In this document: positions 34,427-46,707 of the stretch, one piece after another
Position numbering within the stretch: position 1 is the first letter of the stretch
How the letters are laid out: each line of letters starts with the position of its first letter
Origin: Amyelois transitella
Taxonomy: Eukaryota > Arthropoda > Insecta > Lepidoptera > Pyralidae
Direction: 5' to 3'
DNA length: 64,000 bases
Assembly (NCBI RefSeq): GCF_032362555.1
Contig: NC_083505.1
Coordinates: forward strand, 12,730,001-12,794,000
The notes under the pieces: model-generated
Seen by the model: the letters and a program-made list of their open reading frames with translations, nothing else
Database searches by the model: none
What the model was told of the DNA's origin: nothing
Position numbers and translations under genes: made by a program

Positions 34427-35367
34427 GGGACGAAAACGTTTACTGAAAAAATCAGCCATAAATCCACACCAAAAAATTGTTTACCAACATATCTTGTAAC
34501 AAGTACTTAAGTAGGAAATCTTATAATCTTTCAAATTGCGCAAACTAAAATGGAACTTTATCTCAATAGAAATAAAATCGATCAGGTATCCAATCGTCAT
34601 AACATAAACGCACCATTTGGCAATTAAAATTTTAAAAAAGGACGTAAATTCGCAATCTCTTGCCAGTCACGCGGTCTTTCTCTTTTTCTGTAACTCGCTT
34701 GGAGCGCCCACTGAGCTGTCCGACTAGTATAATACATTTTAAGTAATTTAATAACACAAAAATAATAATCGTTAAAATTAAAGTCCAATTGTCCACATGG
34801 ATAAAATAATACTTCAAGTGTTTTAATGTTAAACACGTGATTGTGTTCCTTATAATATCATTAACAATATATTTCAATATTTTTTGAAGCGCTTTTTTAT
34901 TTAAGTAAGTATTAGAAAAACGAGTCAGAGAAATATTCCCGAAATAGTCAGAGAAATATATAGAGCCCATCTGATTAAAATCCCCAAAGCAACAAATAAA
35001 AGCTTCCTCACGATGTTTTCCTTCACCGTAAGAGCATTGGTTAGTATTCAAACTAATGTACTTAAACTAATGTGTTGAAGTGAGTTATAAGTCAAAACCT
35101 GGTCCCGTAAATACGCCCATCCCTTATTAAAAAAATATTATCATAAAAAATAATCCCTTCAATTGACAGTATTTGACACTGACAGTTTTTAGACGGACAA
35201 CTGACAGTGAAATTTATTATTTTCGTTGATTGATGATTCTCACATAGCTTAATCATTCGAATCTTAATTTATAAAATTCTGTTGTAAATATTTAAAAAAA
35301 CCAGCTAATAATTGGATCTCTTACGAGATTTTCAAACAAATTATAATTTTCGCTTTAGTTTTTCACC
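34427..35367. other. ATG3 upstream region
   Basis: AT-rich DNA between the transposon and the ATG3 start codon. No gene seen. A run of GACAGT/TTGACA motifs near 35163-35210 probably lies near the promoter; no TATA box is evident. The leader continues to 35367. Confidence 0.4.
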
Positions 35368-38300
35368 ATGCAAAGTGTAATAAATACGGTAAAAGGTACT
35401 GCTCTCGGGGTGGCCGGATATTTGACGCCTGTTCTGAAGGTAAGCTTTGTTTTCGTCAACTTTTCGTGGGTTCTTGGTACATTGCTATCAAATCGCAGTC
35501 ATTGTGTGCTTACAATAACAAACGATTATCTATTTACTAGCCCTTATTCTTGAATGTTATGATTAATCAGGCAGATTTTTTGTTTGTAAAACTAATACTT
35601 TCGATTTAAAAACTGCTTGTGACTTGCTCAAAACTATGCAATAGGTAGGTTTTATCATTAACGACCTAAAATATTAACTTGGTCTATTTTATGTTAATCT
35701 AATTTTTTTAAATTTTTATTGTGTCATTAACCTAAACTATATCAAGAGTCTCATAATATAAGAAAATAAATCGACAAAATTGTCGTGGGCCTACTGGAAA
35801 AAATTCTCTAGAAATAAGTATTGCCCTTGCACTAAATATTTTTTTTAGTTAAAGTTCTATTTTTAAATAAATAAAAGTTTTCCAAGTCCCAAAAAAGTGT
35901 GCACACTTTTGTATACTGTAACCAAAACAATTTTCAGTACACTGGACTATTTTACAGGAATCTAAGTTCCATGAGACTGGGGTGCTGACGCCTGAGGAGT
36001 TTGTGGCTGCGGGAGACCACCTGGTCCACCACTGTCCAACATGGCAATGGGCCAAGGGCGAGGAGGCCAAAGTGAGACCTTACTTGCCAGCCGATAAACA
36101 GTTTCTCATAACAAGAAACGTGCCGTGCTATAGAAGGTGCAAGCAGGTAACTCCTTTGTTCCTCCTATGATTTTTATTACATTACAGCTGAAAGTGGCCT
36201 TTCAGTATTTTGATGACTGTTGGCTCTATCTACCCTGTGACTGTATATAGACGTGATTATATGTTATTTTTATCCAATTTACAAGAATGCTAAATAGATT
36301 GCAATCAATAGTTTAGTTCAAGTCTTTAATAAGTTTAGCTGAAAATAATAAAACACATCCATTCCCTTATATGGTGATTTGGCCATGTAAATGACAAGAC
36401 TTATAAGCCTTTCCCTTAGTCGCTTTTTTTGACAATGAGATGAAGTGGTCTTACACGGCAAACACACACAGAGGATGTATTTTAATAATTTACAACACCC
36501 GGGAGTCAGGGAGATGGTGAACATTATGGCGTCTTACTACACTGTAGTTTTATCCTATTAATATTATAAATGCGAAAGTTTGTGAGTATGTCAGTATGGA
36601 TGTTTGTTACTCTTTCACACAAAAACTGCTGAACTGATTATGATGAAATTTGGTACCTACATAGCTGGAGAGGAGACCCAGAAAAACGTATAGGCTACTT
36701 TTTATCCCGGAATTCTCGCTGGATTGATAGGGTTACCATGCGGACAAAGACGCGGGCGTACTCTAGTAATTAATATAATAAAAACAACACCAGCATGGTT
36801 TTAACATTGGAATACTTTTGTTTGTTTACCAGATTGAATACTGTGAGGATAAGGAGAAGGTGATAGAAACGGAGAACGATGAGGATGGCGGCTGGGTGGA
36901 CACCCACCACTATGATAACACGGGCTCGCCCACTCTGGAGGAAAAGGTTATTGGTGTAATTCTTTTTAAAATATCATCCAAACATATAATAAAATCATTA
37001 TATAATAATGCCCATGATATATAAAAAAGACCTGATTATTGATGACGACCCATGATATTTGAAAAAGACCTGATTATGACCTATATCCCTTACGTGGTAG
37101 ACAGAGCCAACAGTCTTAAAAAGACTGATATGCCACATTCAGCTGTTTGGCTTAATGATAGAACTGAGATTCAAATAGTGACAGGTTGCTAGCCTGTCGC
37201 CTAAAAGAACAATCCCAAGTTTATAAGCCTATCCCTTAGTCGCCTTTTACAACATCCATGTGAAAGAGATGGAGTGGTCGTATTCTTTATTTCTATTGGT
37301 GCCGATAACAACACGGCAATATACATATGTATATTACTTCTTAATTTTGTGTAGGTATGCGAGATGACCCTGGAGGCGGCAGACACAGGCGACAGCGATG
37401 GCGAGGAAGCTGGCAATCCTGATGAGGAAGAAGACGAGGATGAAGACGGCGAGGCGGAGGACATGGAGCAGTTCCAGGAGTCGGGCCTGCTGGATGAGGT
37501 GGATCCGGTGAGTGGACCTTATAAGCAACCGAACTCCGATCATCCGAAACCCGAAGAAGCTTTGAATTCTATTGTACCCAACCTTCGATCAACTTAATAC
37601 AAGATTCACTGAAGATTCGTCATGATAAAGATCCGCCTTTCAAAATTTTATCTTAATTTGTTGCAATAAAGCATACAATCCTTTAATGTTTAACTCTACT
37701 GAGAAGAGTTTTGTATGTATTTGAGGACTTACTTTATTGTAATATTTAAAATCCATTTTCGAATGTATGAACGAATTTGTTTGGTTTGCATACTTTGTCA
37801 GCGAGATTGTAGGTCTATAGATATTACGTCGATGTACCGAACACATTATTAATTCATGACAGCCTTTGTTACTCTTGAAAGGGTTAGGTCTAAAGTCTTC
37901 TTCCGGTCTGTCAGGACAAATTTTTGAATGAATGAATGATTTATTATGCAATGAATGAGTCACTTAACATACAGTACCCCACGTAAAAAGTGGGAAAAGG
38001 TAATGACAAGTATAAGTCATATTACAGTTGTTTTACTTGTATTTTAAATAATACTTGTGCCAAAATTCAATAAAACAATTTTTCTTTTTTGTTACAAACT
38101 TTTGAATTAATTTGTAACGATCAAATGTAGTATTTTGTTTATAATTATTCAATTAAATAGGGTCATCTATAAATGTTTATTCTGTGTGATAAATATTATC
38201 ACTGTTATGTGTTTAATTGACATAATATGCTTCAAGAAGAACTTGATGAGAAATGATAATGTTTGAATCTCAGTTCCATCATTAAGCCATACAGCTGAAC

Positions 38301-40392
38301 GTCAGGCCTTTCAGTCTTATCAAGACTGTTGGCTCTGTCTACCCCACAAGCGATATAGACGTGACCATATGTATGTATGTTATGTTGACGTCAATAATTG
38401 ATACCTTGTATCTAATTTTTGTCAATTCATTCATGTTATTGTTTTTAAAGGTCGTTTCTTTTTTTTTCCATTAGTCGACTGACCTAGCGCCGCGTAAGGA
38501 TTCGAAGCCGAAGCCCGAGCGCAAGCCGAAGGCGGACGGCGACGAGATCGTGCGCACGCGCACCTACGACCTCCACATCACCTACGACAAGTACTACCAG
38601 ACGCCTAGACTCTGGCTCATTGGCTATGATGAGGTATGAAGATAGATGATAGATAGATAAAACTCTTTATTGCACTTATAAGAGTAAAACATACAAAACA
38701 GTAAAAATGGTACAAAGGCGGTACGTTATCTGTTTATTTCTAAAGTCTTTTCGCGTCGCCGTGTGGTTTCCGGCACTAATGGAATAAAAAGACTATGTCT
38801 AAAGATATAGTCTATGCCTATCCGGAAAAAAGCGTGATTGGTCCTATTCTAGTTTCGATACATGACGAAACAAGAATAGGACCACTCGTATCTTTTTCCC
38901 ATGGATGTCGTTGAAGGCGACTAAAGGATAGGCTTATAAACTTGGGATTCTTTTTATAGGCGATGGGCTGGCACCCTGTCACTACTTATATGAACTCATG
39001 ATTCATGTTGGTTCTCTCAAATATGCATATCTCTCATATACTTAATACAAAGACTAACGTAATATCCGATTACAAATCATCTTATAAAAACGTCACTTTT
39101 GATACACCTGCTTTCATAAAATTGCAAAACAAATACATATAAGAACAGACAAAAAAAAAAAATTGGGTTTGCCAACAGAACCGCACGCTGCTGACAGTGG
39201 ACCAGATGTACGAGGACGTGTCCCAGGACCACGCCAAGAAGACGGTGACCATGGAGTCTCACCCGCACCTCTCCGGGCCCAGCATGGCCTCCGTGCACCC
39301 CTGCAGGTCAGTCGCTGGACTTTAGGATGGATTGCCTTAGTCCTCCTCCTTCTTCTGGTGTCAGTCCCGGTTCATCTCCATGGAAAGGAGCCCCGGGGTG
39401 CGCTTTTGAGAACGTGATCCAGTCCCTGGTGCGGGGAACGCGCGACGCCGTTTTTGTCGCGCGATAAACTATCGCTGTCCCGTTTCATGTTAGAATTAAA
39501 AGCGAAATAGCAAATGGTTGTCGGATTGGATCGCTTAATTAGTAAAATGGATTACCGTTTACTATAAATCCTTGAAGATCTATCTTTGTTCTTTCGTCGA
39601 ATCGCATTCGATTTGTTCGATTTTGAACCTGAGCCTTTTTTACCGATTCGACCCATTGGTCGCATCGGTAAAAAAGGCTCAGGTTCAAATCCCAATTCGG
39701 CCATTTACCAATGACTGAATGATGAGGAGTCGCTTCGTGTAAATACCTGAATCACCGAATCTAGGATTCATGGTTGCAGGCATACCCCGGGCTCCTCTCC
39801 AGAGAGGTGAGGATGCAACCGGGACAAAGCCAGGAGGAAGAAGATATCTTTCCACTGACCACGATCACTGCTAATTTTTATTGTTTCGTTCACATTAAAA
39901 AATGATTTATAATCTCGTTCAATTAGGGCACTCTTGAGACTTGACCTTTAATCAGAACATCCAGATAACTTCGTCTAGCGTTGTGCTTTCTTTTATTTAC
40001 ATTTACACTTGCTTAAGTCTTATAAATCTAATAATATTTTAAAAAAAAGTATATATATTTATGTCGTAAAAGGCGACAATGGGCTTATAAACTTGGGATC
40101 CTTCTTATGCGGCTAGCAACCCGTCACTATTTGAATCTTTAAGCCAAACAGCCGAACGTGACCGTATCAGTCTTTTAAAAACTATTCGCTCTGTCTAATC
40201 CGCAGGTGATTATATGTATGAATGTACATTTGTTCCAGGCACGCGGAAGTTATGAAAAAAATCATAGAAACTGTAACGGAGAGCGGCGGTGAGATGGGCG
40301 TGCATTCCTACCTCATAGTGTTCCTGAAGTTCGTTCAGACTGTCATTCCGACCATAGAGTATGATTTCACGCAAAACTTCTCTATCAATTAG
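35368..40392 (+). CDS. ATG3: ATG3, E2-like enzyme of the ATG8 conjugation system
   Basis: ATG3 takes activated ATG8/LC3 from ATG7 and transfers it to phosphatidylethanolamine on the growing autophagosome membrane. Seven exons: 35368-35439, 35958-36146, 36833-36946, 37355-37507, 38475-38633, 39179-39306, 40239-40392; 322 residues, about the family size. Seen: an amphipathic N-terminus [50 protein letters not shown]; an acidic flexible region (ATG7/ATG8 contacts in the family); [20 protein letters not shown]; and [14 protein letters not shown] with the catalytic Cys in HPC. It ends ...[15 protein letters not shown]. The donor of exon 3 (GTTATT) is weak but is the one that keeps frame. Confidence 0.96.
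36185..36475. repeat. SINE-A tail (+) and a diverged reversed SINE-A (-) in ATG3 intron 2
   Basis: 36185-36265 carries CTGAAAGTGGCCTTTCAGTA...GTATATAGACGTGATTATAT. 36330-36475 is a poor reversed copy with CTTATAAGCCTTTCCCTTAG. Confidence 0.6.
36553..36770 (+). repeat. RTE/SINE-like repeat in ATG3 intron 2
   Basis: Starts TATTAATATTATAAATGCGA, runs through AACTGATTATGATGAAATTT and ATCCCGGAATTC, and ends with GGACAAAGACGCGGGCGTAC. A common lepidopteran intronic repeat type. Confidence 0.75.
37075..37320 (-). repeat. SINE-A copy, reversed, in ATG3 intron 3
   Basis: CTATATCCCTTACGTGGTAG...GACAGGTTGCTAGCCTGTCG...CCCTTAGTCGCCTTTTACAA...GATAACAACACGGC. It ends about 35 bp before the ATG3 exon-4 acceptor. 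Confidence 0.85.
38250..38388 (+). repeat. SINE-A 3' half in ATG3 intron 4
   Basis: TTTGAATCTCAGTTCCATCA...AGTCTTATCAAGACTGTTGG...CCATATGTATGTATGTT; the body 5' of this is missing. Confidence 0.85.
38755..38985 (+). repeat. SINE-A 5' two thirds, in ATG3 intron 5
   Basis: GCCGTGTGGTTTCCGGCACT, an insertion of about 90 bp, then GAATAGGACCACTCGTATCT...GGCGACTAAAGGATAGGCTT...CACCCTGTCACTACTT. Lacks the tail. Confidence 0.8.
39622..39689. repeat. perfect 26-bp-arm hairpin in ATG3 intron 6
   Basis: TTTGAACCTGAGCCTTTTTT-ACCGAT pairs with ATCGGT-AAAAAAGGCTCAGGTTCAAA around a 15-16-nt loop. The right arm continues as GGTTCAAATCCCAATTCGGC, a tRNA B-box-like word, so it may be a folded-back SINE piece. 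Confidence 0.8.
39726..39842 (+). repeat. SINE-B family copy in ATG3 intron 6
   Basis: GAGTCGCTTCGTGTAAATAC...TTGCAGGCATACCCCGGGCT...GAGGTGAGGATGCAACCGGG...AGCCAGGAGGAAGAAG. Related copies: 50458-50575, 54657-54720 (partial), 60870-60915 (reversed). Confidence 0.8.
40065..40230 (+). repeat. SINE-A copy with deletions, just before ATG3 exon 7
   Basis: GTCGTAAAAGGCGACAATGG...CAACCCGTCACTATTTGAAT...GATTATATGTATGAATG. It ends about 10 bp before the acceptor of the last ATG3 exon. Confidence 0.8.
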
Positions 40393-40739
40393 TAGGTTTT
40401 AATAGTGTTGCCAAAAACTATGTCTGTAATGTCGATAGGCTAACAGTAGCATCGATACTAATGATAGTTTGAATATCCGAAAGTTATCAGATGTTATCTA
40501 TTATTTGGATAGGCAAAGATTGCCGTTTTTGTCAACTATCAATGGTATTTAAATGATTAGAACAGTGATGGCGCTTAAGACTATGGTCTATAATATCTTT
40601 ATCGATAGTTTTATATTCGAATGGCATCACTAGCATCGATAATATCGATAACTATGGATAGGTACAGTCAAAGACATATCAAGTTACCCTGCATGCAAAG
40701 CTTACTTAGACGTGTGGCGTTTTAGTGAAACGTCGCAGG

Positions 40740-40975
40740 TAAGAGAAACAAGAGATGATTAAAAAATTTATAGAATAAAGAGCAACTTTATTTGGACTAG
40801 TTTTAAAGGTAAAGAGAGGTCGTGGGTTTGGGTATAGTCACGAGATCCAGCAAGTAGCCGCTAGAGAATAGAAAGCTTCTTAACTTGGTGAATGCTGATA
40901 GTCAAAAGGTGAACCCCGGGGTTCCCGGCTTGGGAGAGGGGCGCCGGGGAGACCCGGACGTCATGACGTCACAAG
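40740..40975 (-). mobile_element. solo-LTR-like fragment, copy 1
   Basis: Read in reverse it matches 61800-62050: GTCTCCCCGG, CCGGGA, then the shared core CTCTAGCGGCTACTTGCTGG, followed by an AATAAAG signal (plus-strand TTTATT at 40788) and ATTCTATAAAT. Layout (GC-rich promoter-like part, core, polyadenylation signal) suits an LTR. No internal retrotransposon genes adjoin it. Confidence 0.5.
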
Positions 40976-41247
40976 CGGTTATAGATCCTTGCAGTGAAGT
41001 TTGGATAGGTTAATATGCTGTTGACTGTACTATTTTTTTTCTTCTCAAACTATCAATGGTTGACTATCGAGCGGCAACACTAGTTTTTAGAATTCACTGT
41101 CTAGCTTGGAGCACGGTTACGGCTGTGATGTTTGTGGCGACGTTAGTGCCATCTATGTTGTGGAGCGGGAACTGCACGGCTTGTTTAAACGTGTCTGCGT
41201 GCTTGAAGTTGCCACTTTCAAATGATGTTAGACTTCCTCGCTGCATT

Positions 41248-41409
41248 ATTTATAAATAATACAGGTATTAAATGCGCACGAAAACGTAGTACCTTTATTT
41301 GATTGATCTCTGACGTCGCTCGGTGAGTACGGATCATTGTAACATGATTTTAAATGTCAGATAAAAAGGCACGTTATGTGCGCCTTTATAACCTGTATTA
41401 TTTATAAAT
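41248..41409. mobile_element. palindromic MITE, copy 2
   Basis: Termini ATTATTTATAAATAATACAG and CTGTATTATTTATAAAT, inner TATTAAATGCGCACG against CGTTATGTGCGCC. Same family as 9729-9859 but about 30 bp longer inside. A single-ended relative (GCGTTTAATACTTGTATTAT) lies near 47438-47462. Confidence 0.75.
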
Positions 41410-42651
41410 GCCACTTGCAATTTAAAAAGGGAATATGATATTTGTTTAATGTCTAAACAAGCCTATATGGGCAAGCATCAACTCGTTGCACAAAATTTAA
41501 ACTCGGGCTCGTACTGCTCTACCGCCGTGCCGCAGTGTGACGACATTGAAGAGTTTCTTGTATCACAAATTGGCGCGCGCCCGCTCTCAAATTGCGCTGC
41601 TTCTGACCTGCTTTTTGTGTGCTCAGGCCTTATGCAGTTCCCGCCCTATTAAGTGCAAAGATTATGAGAGTTCGTTGTCGGATGCGATGTACTGGCAGCG
41701 ACGCTGTAAGTCATACTTTTCATTGTTCGATTGAATTGAACAAGAAATATAAAAAACAATTGCAGAGAAAAGAGATGAATGAAGGACGCTTCACTTAACT
41801 CCACCGGCAAGAGTTAGCGTTAGCTTAAGGCGAATATGTAATATAATAAATCTAGAAATTACATAAAAACTGCAACATCCCAAAAGTAAAAGTACTAGCC
41901 CCATTTTACTATTGTTAGTTAGATTAATATATTGTGCACGCCTTAACCTTTTCACAATTTGCCTCCTCGCGGATCTTTTTTTATTGAAATAAGCAGCACT
42001 GTGCTAAAGTTTGTTATATACTGATTTATATTTGTAAGCTGGGTATATATATGAATTTGGTAAATAAATATAAATGTTAATGATTGTTAAATGCTCAATT
42101 GACAACATTCGCCGTGCTCATCTCAGTTATTTTATCATAATGTAAGCTATATTAGAAATATATAATTATTATGCGTTGGCCACGCAGTGTTAAGGTGCGT
42201 TTCCGCAAGCACAATCCTGAGACATTAACTTGTCATAATTGGCAAATGGAACCGCCCCTTAACAGCGTTACGTCATTTCTGCTACACTTTAGTCCTTGTG
42301 TAACGCATTTTTATACAAAAAGCATTTTGTATTCTTTTGTATAAATGTACTTCAATAATCATATTTAACTATTCTGTTCTATGTATAATTTTGTTTGTTA
42401 TTAACTTTTGGTCTGTCGTAATTTTGTGTCAACTTCTTTATATTAAGACAAGAGACAAAGTCTGTCCAGTACAATGTTTAGGAAACATTCCCAAAAAGCC
42501 ATAGAGTAAATGTAACTACGCCCGCACTCCAATGCTTATCTCCCGTTTTATAAATATATGTATTTCATAATTTTTATTGTACGTAAGATGTGTTTCGTAA
42601 TTTTGTAGTTATTTTTGTAGGAATGTGCGCTAGTCCAGTAGGCTAGTAGTG

Positions 42652-42703
42652 CTAGTCTAAAAAAACTTAACAGAAGCTACTCGGTTAAGTTTTTTTTAGA
42701 CTA
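42652..42703. repeat. fold-back hairpin, 20-bp arms
   Basis: CTAGTCTAAAAAAACTTAAC pairs with GTTAAG-TTTTTTTTAGACTAG around an 11-12-nt loop, one extra T in the right arm. Confidence 0.75.
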
Positions 42704-43076
42704 GTTCAGACTTAAGTTTTTGCAAAAAATGGCAAGAACTATTAAGCGGTAATGATACGCTACTGCCGATTAAACGTACTGTTTATTTTTGCGAACTTAC
42801 TGCAGATCGATAATCTTTCGCAAGAATAAAGTTATTTAAAATTTTAAAGCACATCTTAAGTAAATCAAAAGAATCTATGTTGGAGTGAGTCACACCGACT
42901 TGCCATAGGATCGTTTCGACCAATAGCCGTTGGTGATAATTTTATTTTCTAGTGTTATATTTAGTTCTTAGATATTTTGTACAATATTACTCAAGCTACA
43001 TATATTATGCGTTATTAAGTTTTGTTTAAAGTTATTTTCTTAAAAATATTTTGCTATAATCTATTGTTTTATTGAA

Positions 43077-43260
43077 CTTTCCCGCTTACTGATAGCGAAA
43101 TTCTGTCTGTCTGTTCCGTTTTCACAGCTAAACCGCTGGACTGATTTGAATGATATACGAGACGCACAGATATACGAGGGCCACACAGAAAATATCGGGA
43201 ATAGAATACCCAGGCATAAAATAGACTAAAACCACTTTGATGTATGAAATGTAATATCAT
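43077..43260 (+). repeat. degraded RTE/SINE-like repeat
   Basis: Contains CTGTCTGTCTGTTCCGTTTT, AAACCGCTGGACTGATTTGA, and ATACGAGGGCCAC; a decayed member of the type with 'aaaccgctgaactgattt'. Confidence 0.5.
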
Positions 43261-45139
43261 TCTAAACATAATTCCATTTTTGAAATTTAAAAAAGTTAAA
43301 AACTTACGAGGAATTTTCTTTTGAATTTGATAGTGAAGAAAATGGAGCTGACAAATTCAGGGACCACGGGTAAAATAATTCCAATGGTACCTGCCAGGGA
43401 CCATAGGCAGTAAAGCATTTAAATGCAAGATAAAAGGCAAACGCCATTATTCATTATTTGAAGATGTCACGAAATTACTCCGGGGTTTACCAGAAAAGTT
43501 CTCTTCGCCATGATGGAAAAAAAAAATTAAAACGCAACACAATTGGTTCCCATACGATTTTATTCATACAATAATAATCACGTTCATTATGTACAAATCA
43601 CCTTGGTTCATAATAAAATATAATATACATAATCAGTACACTGTAAGAAGCCCACTATTTTCATATAGTTGCTCATTTACACTAATATACAAAAAATATA
43701 CAACACTAGCAAAATAACTGGAACTCTATACAGGGTAAACTTAGAAATTATAAATATTTTATTTATATTGTGATGCAAATATATATTTTTTTAATATCAA
43801 GATAATATCGATAATTGCAATAAATACAACCTAGTTCAGACATAACTTGTACATGTGACAAGGATTAAAATTAAAATAAAACTTAGTGGAAACTTAATCG
43901 ATTTTTGCAAATTTTTAGCGCAGAAATAGATTTGTATTAGGAAGTGAGGCCAACTTTTTAAGGCTAACAATATTTTGAAGCTTAGTTAAGCTAATTATAA
44001 AGAGATTTGAACTAGGCTGTGTCTGTTTGCAAAACATTAAAATATAATAATCAATATAAACGCCAAACAATTTCGCCAGGTACAACAAATATTTACATCA
44101 ATTTTTCTAAAATAAGTTTCCTTTGGTAACATCAAAATTAAAATAAATTATATGTCAAATACAACTCAGACATCTAACATTTGATAACTGGACCCTCCTC
44201 AAAATAGACCGTCACCATACATGCCACCGGAGGGCTGCATTCCCTCATATCATGAATATTCCCCATAAGGATATTTATGTAGCATAATGTAGCTATCAAT
44301 TGAACTACGATTGAAAAAAATTTATAACCATTGTTGATCACAGAAAAGTCCACCACGAAATAAATACTCTCATAAACAAACAAGATTTCAGGGCAGGGTT
44401 TCAGCGAAAGGAAGATTTTTCCTCAAAAATGAATCGATTTGCGCTTGCGATCGGGACAATTATAATACAATTGATAACTCAAATTAGGTACATCAAATTT
44501 TTATATCATTTACATGTCGCATTCAGAAAACATCACATTTTGATAAAACCTAAATAATATAAGTAAACCACATTATAATTTGATTAAAAATAAATCAATG
44601 AAAGTATTTCAAACTTGTAATCAATAATAAAAGTCTTTTCCCCAAAATAGATCAAAATCTAACTTATTGGTCACGACTCACCACAGACACGTTGGTACAG
44701 CACGCGAAATATAATTTTATTCAAAAAGGTGGCATGTCTATACTTTGTCCATAAACCGCTCATACCTCACTTCGATTTTCGCCTGATAAGATAGGAAATT
44801 AGTTTGTTTATCTTCAAAATGGCTAGGCCGAATAGCTTATTCATTCTTAGCTAAGGTATTACTAAACAATGCTAAACTAATTTTTCGTGATACAATTTGT
44901 CAGTTCGTAATTGATTTTTCAAATGTTTTATTTTATTTATTTTGAGTGCAGGCATTGTGCAGCACATTTATTATTATTATTTTTTAACTACTTACCTAGT
45001 ATTAGGTACAATCATAATTTTTGTGTATGCGAAGCGCCAGTTATCACGATCATTCATATTTTTTAACGTAAAAAAGGGAGTTCATATTTTATTTGTTGCT
45101 AGAAGAAGAATTCTAATGTAATTTCAAAGGTGTGAATTA

Positions 45140-45310
45140 TTCACTCATAAGAAAGTGAATATATTTTGTATGTTTGTATCGAATAAACTCAAAAACTACA
45201 GGAGTGATTGTCACGAAATCTTACAGATATAGAATAGACCTTCGGGAGTAACATATGCTACGGGAGCTATGCTAGGGACTATTTCCTACGGGAGCGAAGC
45301 CCAGCAAAAG
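45140..45310 (+). repeat. RTE/SINE-like repeat
   Basis: AGAAAGTGAATATATTTTGT, AACTCAAAAACTACAGGAGT, ATATAGAATAGACCTTCGGG, ending CTACGGGAGCGAAGCCCAGC. Related to 60059-60270. Confidence 0.65.
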
Positions 45311-46707
45311 CAAGTTAAATTATATGTTTGAATAAAATTTATCGCTGATGATGAATCAACTGGTGCTTGGCATATTAATTTTAATTGAAAAAAAAAACAT
45401 CCTATTTTCATTAAATTTAACACGTTGACTGCCTGATTGTCAAGAATAGAGTAAACTAGATGTCTGTGGTTTGCCAAAACCACATAGAGAAGGAAAATTT
45501 AAGGAGAATATAATATATGGAATGTTGTATATGGAGGGACTCCCTTTGTCAAAATTAGTTTACGGGCGACATTTTGACATGTCATTTACAATGGTAATAG
45601 GAAAATGATTATGATTCTATTTAATAATGTTAATTTCATATCTGATTCCGAAATATCGCAAAGAATTAAATGAGTGTTGAACATTTGTTGCTGACAAAAA
45701 TAGTTTTACAATACACATATTTTTAGAAGTGCTGTTTTGCTTAATAGAGATGATTTTTAGATTTCAGCAGTCAACGCGTTAACTATTTATTTGATTATAT
45801 ATTTATTTTATTCTATTTACATTAATTGTACTGGAATACACGAGTTAATCTGCATCACTATCATATACTTTATAGACGGATCGTAGAGAAATTGAATTCT
45901 TGAAATTTTTCCATTTTATTAGAGACAATATGATTTTGTGATTTACGGTAAATTTTTCTGTAGTGTAATGTCTAAATTTTTGAATTAGAAGAATCTAAGT
46001 TGATTATTTGCTTCACATATCAAAAGTTAATGTTATAGAACAACAATTATTATAAGTTCGTAGTCATAGTCGTAGGAAATATTCGCTTTTTAATACATCA
46101 AGGAAAATTATAAGTCGATATAACCATTCATCGTATTTCAAATTGTAAGAATTTATTATAATTATTACATAAGTTATGACCAATGTGAACGTTTAGAAGC
46201 TAAAGCTACAACTTCAACTGGGTTCAAACGTCAGGGTATAACTCTTATAGGAGTGTGTGTAAATCAGTCAAGTTAATAAACATTTAGTCATAGATAACTA
46301 CTTAACTGACACGATTACTACTGATCTTACTCCAGCCAATCAGATTATTTCTTTCAAAAAATGTTGTCATAACGTTTATATAGAATAATAGCTATTTCAA
46401 TTTATTTTACTGCCAGCTATTCAATCTAAATATAACCAGAGAGATCAACTTATTCATAGTTATTATAGGCTCTTCGTAGCATTAAAATTGAAATGGTCAT
46501 CGACGAGTAATTGAAGTACATTTTCAGCAAGATGGAGCCACCATAGGTAAAGTGAGTCACATATCGGTTTGCTTAAGTTTAAGTCACATCCAGTATCATT
46601 TAAAGTACAGTAGCATTACTTATTAATACTACTATTCTGACAGAATTGCCACTGACCTATCAATGAAAAATAGTCTTTGTTTCCTACACAACAAGATCGT
46701 TTCCACA

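Larger units (their letters stand above)
40393..46707. other. gene-free region between ATG3 and tweek
   Basis: The two genes converge here, so both 3' UTRs lie inside. For tweek, the first AATAAA in reverse (TTTATT) is at about 46401-46406, roughly 300 nt after the stop; another near 43559. No open frame here looks like a protein. Contents: a TATCGATA-rich patch (40430-40655), a solo-LTR-like piece (40740-40975), a MITE (41248-41409), a hairpin (42652-42703), dispersed repeats (43077-43260; 45140-45310), otherwise AT-rich. Confidence 0.5.

Noticed and set aside
41449-41652. 67-codon frame downstream of ATG3
   Set aside because: No similarity I recognise, no splice partners, AT-rich gene-free surroundings; treated as chance.
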